Shown here: one piece after another, positions 30,129-32,771 of the stretch
Numbering within the stretch: the first letter of the stretch is position 1
Layout: every line of letters begins with the position of its first letter
IMG/VR virus record: IMGVR_UViG_3300044941_000097
Coordinates: 1-32,771 of that record
Length of the DNA stretch: 32,771 nt
From: a virus
Reading direction: 5' to 3' (one strand)
The notes under the pieces: generated by a model
Told to the model about the DNA's origin: nothing
The model's input: only the letters and a program-made list of their open reading frames with translations
Databases searched by the model: none
Position numbers and translations under genes: made by a program

Positions 30129-30371
30129 TTACTCGCCGTCCAAAGCGGCGAGGCAATCCTTCACCAAGTCCTCGTGAGCGTGCTTCTTGCCGCCGTGGGG
30201 GATAACACCGATGATCGTCGGCTGGCCAGCCTTCTTGAACTTGCAGTGGCTGCCGCCCTTGGCGGTCTTCAGATCCCAACCGAAGTGCGTCATGACCGTG
30301 GCCAGGTCATCAAAGCGAACCGCCTTGGGATTGTTGCGGATCCCGGCGATCAGCTTCTCGATCTTGGCCAT
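30129..30371 (-). CDS. hicA: HicA mRNA-interferase toxin
   Basis: 80 residues, minus strand, start 30371 with GGGGAGG upstream. It has the HicA dsRBD-like pattern: a first helix (IEKLIAGIRNNP), then AKGGSHCKF with catalytic His42, a strand (PTIIGVIPHGG) and a final helix (HEDLVKDCLAAL). HicA toxins cut mRNA and are neutralised by HicB. In a phage this module can stabilise lysogeny or act in defence. An inverted repeat in the promoter region suggests autoregulation. Confidence 0.85.
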   Translation of the reverse strand: MAKIEKLIAGIRNNPKAVRFDDLATVMTHFGWDLKTAKGGSHCKFKKAGQPTIIGVIPHGGKKHAHEDLVKDCLAALDGE

Positions 30372-30394
30372 TGGTGGTGCCCTCCCCTGAGGCT

Positions 30395-30416
30395 TTTATA
30401 ATATCGCCTGCGATAT
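30395..30416 (-). promoter_or_regulatory. hicAB promoter and operator
   Basis: The palindrome ATATCGC-CT-GCGATAT (30401-30416) lies 30-45 bases upstream of hicA. On the minus strand it is followed by TATTATAAA, which supplies a -10-like hexamer (TATTAT, 30403-30398, or TATAAA, 30400-30395). A palindrome against the -10 fits binding by the HicB ribbon-helix-helix domain. Between here and 30511 I see no gene, only a GTGATGA/TCATCAC inverted repeat at 30496-30515 at the end of the next minus-strand gene. Confidence 0.6.
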
Positions 30417-30511
30417 CGAAGATCAAGGGGAACGGGTATAAACGCCTGTGGGCGCCAGTGCCGCTCACTCATCGAACTGGTCGGCACTCCGCAGGGTGAT
30501 GAGTTGGATCA

Positions 30512-30739
30512 TCACGGCTTTGGCGCACCCTCCATCGACCAGGTGTCATCCTCCTGCAGGCGCTTCAGCTCCTGGACGAGCAGGCGGCCCAGCGCATCGA
30601 GGGCCGGGACTCCTTTGAGGTTCCGAAGCTGACCAGCGATCTGCCACATGATACGCCGGTCGAGGAACAACTCGATCCCCTGGCCTCGATGACGACGGAC
30701 GACTCGGAACGGGCGTGCTTTCATGCTGGCAACCTTCAT
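30512..30739 (-). CDS. Small unknown protein of the lysogenic region
   Basis: 75 residues, minus strand, start 30739 (an alternative ATG at 30724 gives 70 residues). The upstream DNA is AT-rich (30740-30785), as in a promoter, but without a good ribosome site. The N-terminus is strongly basic (MKARPFRVVRRHRGQGIELFLDRR), and the rest is an amphipathic helix (VPALDALGRLLVQELKRLQED). No domain is recognised. It may be a regulator or accessory gene expressed in lysogens. Confidence 0.45.
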   Translation of the reverse strand: MKVASMKARPFRVVRRHRGQGIELFLDRRIMWQIAGQLRNLKGVPALDALGRLLVQELKRLQEDDTWSMEGAPKP

Positions 30740-30853
30740 ACTGGAAATTGTTTTCGATTATGAGGATAGCAAGGGGCCTGTGATCATTTCTAGTGCAGGG
30801 ACGCCGCGCAGGCACGGTGACCTGGGCAGAGAGGTTTGAGGCGAAGCTGACCC

Positions 30854-31237
30854 TTATTTGCCGAGGAAGATCTGGGCGACGAGGACGATAATGCCAGCCA
30901 GGGCACTGATGCTCACGCCTTTGAGCCAGCCCATGTCCGTCTCAAGGCCATGGACGCGACGGTCGATCGCATTGAGGCGTTCGTCCATCTTCTCCATACG
31001 GCCATCCATTTTGTCCAGCCGCTTGAAAATGTCCTCGCACACGCTGAGGATGCGGTCAAAGCGGCTGTCGATCCGCTGCAGGGCGGCATCGAAGACCGCT
31101 GTCGTCACGTAGTCGGGTGGCATGGGCGGGTCGCCTCCTCCGCCCTTGATCGTAGCATCATCAGCCTTGGGATCTGCCGCAATGGCGTCAAACGTGCCCT
31201 GTAGGAGGGCCCACTTCTCAGGGAGACTGCTGGGCAT
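30854..31237 (-). CDS. Coiled-coil protein with C-terminal membrane anchor
   Basis: 127 residues from 31237, or 89 residues from a later ATG at 31123 with a much better ribosome site (GGAGGAGG). A heptad region (FDRILSVCEDIFKRLDKMDGRMEKMDERLNAIDRRVHGLE) precedes a terminal hydrophobic helix (ISALAGIIVLVAQIFLGK). It should be anchored in the cytoplasmic membrane with the coil in the cytoplasm. It is co-transcribed downstream of the repressor, so it is likely made in lysogens, where membrane proteins often mediate superinfection exclusion (inference). XhlA-type proteins look similar. Confidence 0.55.
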   Translation of the reverse strand: MPSSLPEKWALLQGTFDAIAADPKADDATIKGGGGDPPMPPDYVTTAVFDAALQRIDSRFDRILSVCEDIFKRLDKMDGRMEKMDERLNAIDRRVHGLETDMGWLKGVSISALAGIIVLVAQIFLGK

Positions 31238-31523
31238 CGGCGATCTTCTTTTCGACGTACTCAGTCACTTGGCGGTGCACGGCCTGATTGTTCTTCCTGA
31301 ACAGTTCGTAGATCGACCCGATCAGGGCCATGGCGTTTGCGGCTGCCACCTTTTCCGGGTGGGCCTGGTTGTCAGTGATTGCCTGTAGCGTCAGCTTCCG
31401 CAGCTGGTTGTAGTTCTCGTTGATGACCTCGGCAATCTCGGCGTCACTTAAGCCGAAATACGGCAAATCCTCGCCGGCGCCTTGAGGATCTTCGCCACTC
31501 GGGTCTGCCACCGTCCAGCTCAT
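31218..31523 (-). CDS. Helical protein of the repressor operon, unknown
   Basis: 101 residues, minus strand. Its ATG (31523-31521) overlaps the repressor stop as ATGA, and its end overlaps the next gene by 20 bases. An acidic N-terminus (DPSGEDPQGAGEDLPYFGLSDAEIAEVINENY) is followed by two long helices (KLTLQAITDNQAHPEKVAAANAMALIGSIYELFRKNNQ; VTEYVEKKIADAQ). No family is recognised. Tight coupling to the repressor suggests expression in lysogens, perhaps as an exclusion or regulatory protein. Confidence 0.5.
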   Translation of the reverse strand: MSWTVADPSGEDPQGAGEDLPYFGLSDAEIAEVINENYNQLRKLTLQAITDNQAHPEKVAAANAMALIGSIYELFRKNNQAVHRQVTEYVEKKIADAQQSP

Positions 31524-32356
31524 TGGCCCTCCACGTGCCCGACGACGATCCCGACCACGTCGAAGGGGCGATTGAACTCGTCGATCGGCTCCTCGAAGCC
31601 ATCGCCTGCGCCTTGGAGGATGCCGACGATGCTGTCGCCGTGCCGCTCCTTGGTCAGCGTCTTGCAGGTGTAGCTGCCGTCGTCACGGTAGCGGGCGATC
31701 ACCTCGCGGCCGGACGGCACGCCGCGGCGCCAGTCGGGCGGGGCCTTTTTGACCAGGAGATGCGAACCTGGCGTGAAGCCGAGGCCCAGCATGGAATCGC
31801 CGCGGATCAACACCGCATGGTCGGCCCCCTTGGTGTCCGCGACCTGGAGCTCGCCAACGGGCTCTTCATCGGTGTCGGCGCCGAAGCCGCAGGCGACCTC
31901 GCCGAACACGAGCAGCTTGCCGGGCTTGGTGCGGGTCACGGCGGCGACGGCAGCGAGGGCCGTCTGACGCTTGCTGGGTATAGGCGCGGGCCGGGCTGGG
32001 GCTACGGCGGGCGGGGCCGTCTCGGCCGGCGGGTCGGGCCGGTTCACCCGGTGGTAGAGCTGCGTCCACTCGTCGAGGGACTTGCGCTCGGCCACGATCT
32101 CGGCGGCGGCTTCGAGCTCCTGGTCGTCGAGGCGGTCGCGGAGGGCTTCCCGCTTCAGATCTTCGACACCCACGCCAAGGACTGGAGCTAGCTTTTCGAT
32201 GGCATCGTCGCCCGGCAAAACGAGCTTTCCAGAACGCGTGCGGCCGGTTTCAAGGTCAGAAAGAAAGCTGCGGCTTAGTCCGGACAGCTGCGCGACGCGG
32301 TAGGCGGTAAGCCCTTTGGCTTCCCGTGTCGCTTTCAGCCACTCACCAAACCGCAT
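31520..32356 (-). CDS. CI/LexA-type phage repressor (HTH plus S24 peptidase)
   Basis: 278 residues, minus strand, start 32356 with GAGGG upstream. A longer frame upstream would cross the operators and is not used. Residues ~3-70 are an XRE helix-turn-helix (LTAYRVAQLSGLSRSFLSDLE), then a Pro/Ala linker (105-130) and an S24/LexA-like C-terminal domain. The cleavage pair is C156-G157 (VACGFG), with catalytic S188 (GDSM) and K232 (TCKTL). RecA-stimulated self-cleavage at Cys-Gly, as in UmuD, would make induction SOS-dependent. It faces the Cro-like gene across four operator-like sites. Confidence 0.88.
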   Translation of the reverse strand: MRFGEWLKATREAKGLTAYRVAQLSGLSRSFLSDLETGRTRSGKLVLPGDDAIEKLAPVLGVGVEDLKREALRDRLDDQELEAAAEIVAERKSLDEWTQLYHRVNRPDPPAETAPPAVAPARPAPIPSKRQTALAAVAAVTRTKPGKLLVFGEVACGFGADTDEEPVGELQVADTKGADHAVLIRGDSMLGLGFTPGSHLLVKKAPPDWRRGVPSGREVIARYRDDGSYTCKTLTKERHGDSIVGILQGAGDGFEEPIDEFNRPFDVVGIVVGHVEGQ

Positions 32357-32385
32357 CCACAAGCCCTCTGTCCAAAGCTTACCCC

Positions 32386-32470
32386 TTGCGTACGTCAAAA
32401 AACATACTGATCGACAGTTGACGTACGGCCGTCGGTTGTCGTACAACCGATGTACGGCAATTGTCGAACG
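32386..32470. promoter_or_regulatory. Divergent lysogeny-switch region with four operator-like sites
   Basis: Between repressor and Cro-like genes, four copies of TTGNCGTAC occur: 32386-32398 (minus strand reading TTGACGTACGCAA), 32418-32430 (TTGACGTACGGCC), 32436-32448 (TTGTCGTACAACC) and 32448-32460 (minus strand reading TTGCCGTACATCG). A degenerate fifth copy is at 32461-32469. The third lies in a larger palindrome (CGGTTGT/ACAACCG). A rightward promoter TTGACG (32418) with TACAAC (32442) at 18-base spacing would be covered by these sites. A leftward -10-like TATGTT lies at 32406-32401. Confidence 0.65.
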
Positions 32471-32480
32471 GAGGTAATCG

Positions 32481-32720
32481 ATGCCCGTGATTAAGCAGGC
32501 ACGGCTTCTGGCGGGCTTCACGCACCGGCAGGCTGCCGCTGCAATCGGTGTCGACAAAGACACGATCGTCAAGTACGAGCGGCCCGGCCGCACCAACTTC
32601 AGCACCGACATCCTCACCCGCATGGCCGACGAGTACGGCAAGCGCATCCCCGGCGGCCTGACCGTCGACCAGCTCCTCGGCCGGGCCCCCCTGACGGAGG
32701 CCGCCGATGTCGGGGCGTGA
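32481..32720 (+). CDS. Cro-like XRE regulator
   Basis: 79 residues from ATG 32481, with GGAGG upstream. A helix-turn-helix is visible at residues ~14-34 (THRQAAAAIGVDKDTIVKYER), with a third helix (DILTRMADEYGKRI). It is divergent from the repressor, across the operator cluster, as Cro is in lambdoid switches. It probably represses the repressor promoter and supports lytic growth. It overlaps the next frame by 14 bases. Confidence 0.8.
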   Translation: MPVIKQARLLAGFTHRQAAAAIGVDKDTIVKYERPGRTNFSTDILTRMADEYGKRIPGGLTVDQLLGRAPLTEAADVGA

Positions 32721-32771
32721 TCTACCGCAGGGAGATCAAGCCCTCACCGCCCGCCTTGAAGTCATGCATCA
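32707..32771 (+). CDS. Start of an early-operon gene (cut by window end)
   Basis: ATG 32707, overlapping the Cro-like stop by 14 bases, opens a frame that stays open to the window edge (MSGRDLPQGDQALTARLEVM...). Coupling supports translation in the early operon. The GGAGG at 32696-32700 is a suitable ribosome site. Too little is present to assign a function. Confidence 0.5.
   Translation, partial: MSGRDLPQGDQALTARLEVMH

Noticed and set aside
32357-32647. N-terminal extension of the repressor
   Set aside because: It would cover the operators and the divergent cro start. The helix-turn-helix begins right after 32356.

Overview
The window is a contiguous stretch of a high-GC temperate phage with a contractile tail (myovirus morphology). 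It runs from the end of the replication/early region, through the complete head, tail, baseplate, fibre and lysis modules, across an attP site to the integrase and the lysogeny switch. The host cannot be named from the sequence alone. Strong GGAGG-type ribosome sites, frequent GTG and TTG starts, heavy G/C use at third codon positions and a PBSX-like tail gene order suggest a high-GC Bacillota or similar bacterium (inference, low certainty).

Layout. 1-3573: end of a DnaC-like helicase loader, then small accessory genes: zinc-ribbon proteins, a truncated DNA methyltransferase, an Ala/Asp/Tyr-repeat protein and a coiled-coil protein. 3560-11206: a probable late regulator, TerS, TerL, portal, a MuF-type minor head protein with a C-terminal toxin-like domain followed by a possible immunity gene, scaffold and major capsid protein. 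11272-13413: head-tail joining genes. 13423-17694: sheath, tube, G/GT chaperone with a lambda-type GGGAAAG frameshift site, tape measure. 17699-24533: LysM baseplate protein, hub, spike, wedge, J, I, fibre and glycine-rich tip genes. 24552-26095: lysis cassette of a coiled-coil membrane protein, a holin, a HEIGHH zinc-metallopeptidase-like protein and an M15 peptidase. 26105-28141: a large beta-rich appendage protein. 28144-28552: structured RNA, late terminator and attP. 28553-32771: integrase, HicA/HicB, small lysogenic genes on the minus strand, an S24-type repressor, a divergent operator region, and a Cro-like gene starting the early operon.

attP carries the 3' half of a minus-strand tRNA-Cys(GCA) plus a terminator for it. 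It lies directly between late genes and int, so the sequence is in the phage (attP) configuration, an excised, circular or virion form, and not an integrated prophage. The two window ends (Cro-like gene, DnaC-like gene) would be joined through early genes outside the window.

The points most worth follow-up are the MuF-toxin/immunity pair in a locally AT-richer segment, the metallopeptidase-like gene in the lysis cassette, the attP architecture with repeated GCTACCC arm motifs, the chimeric methyltransferase tail, and a cloverleaf-capable element before the late terminator.
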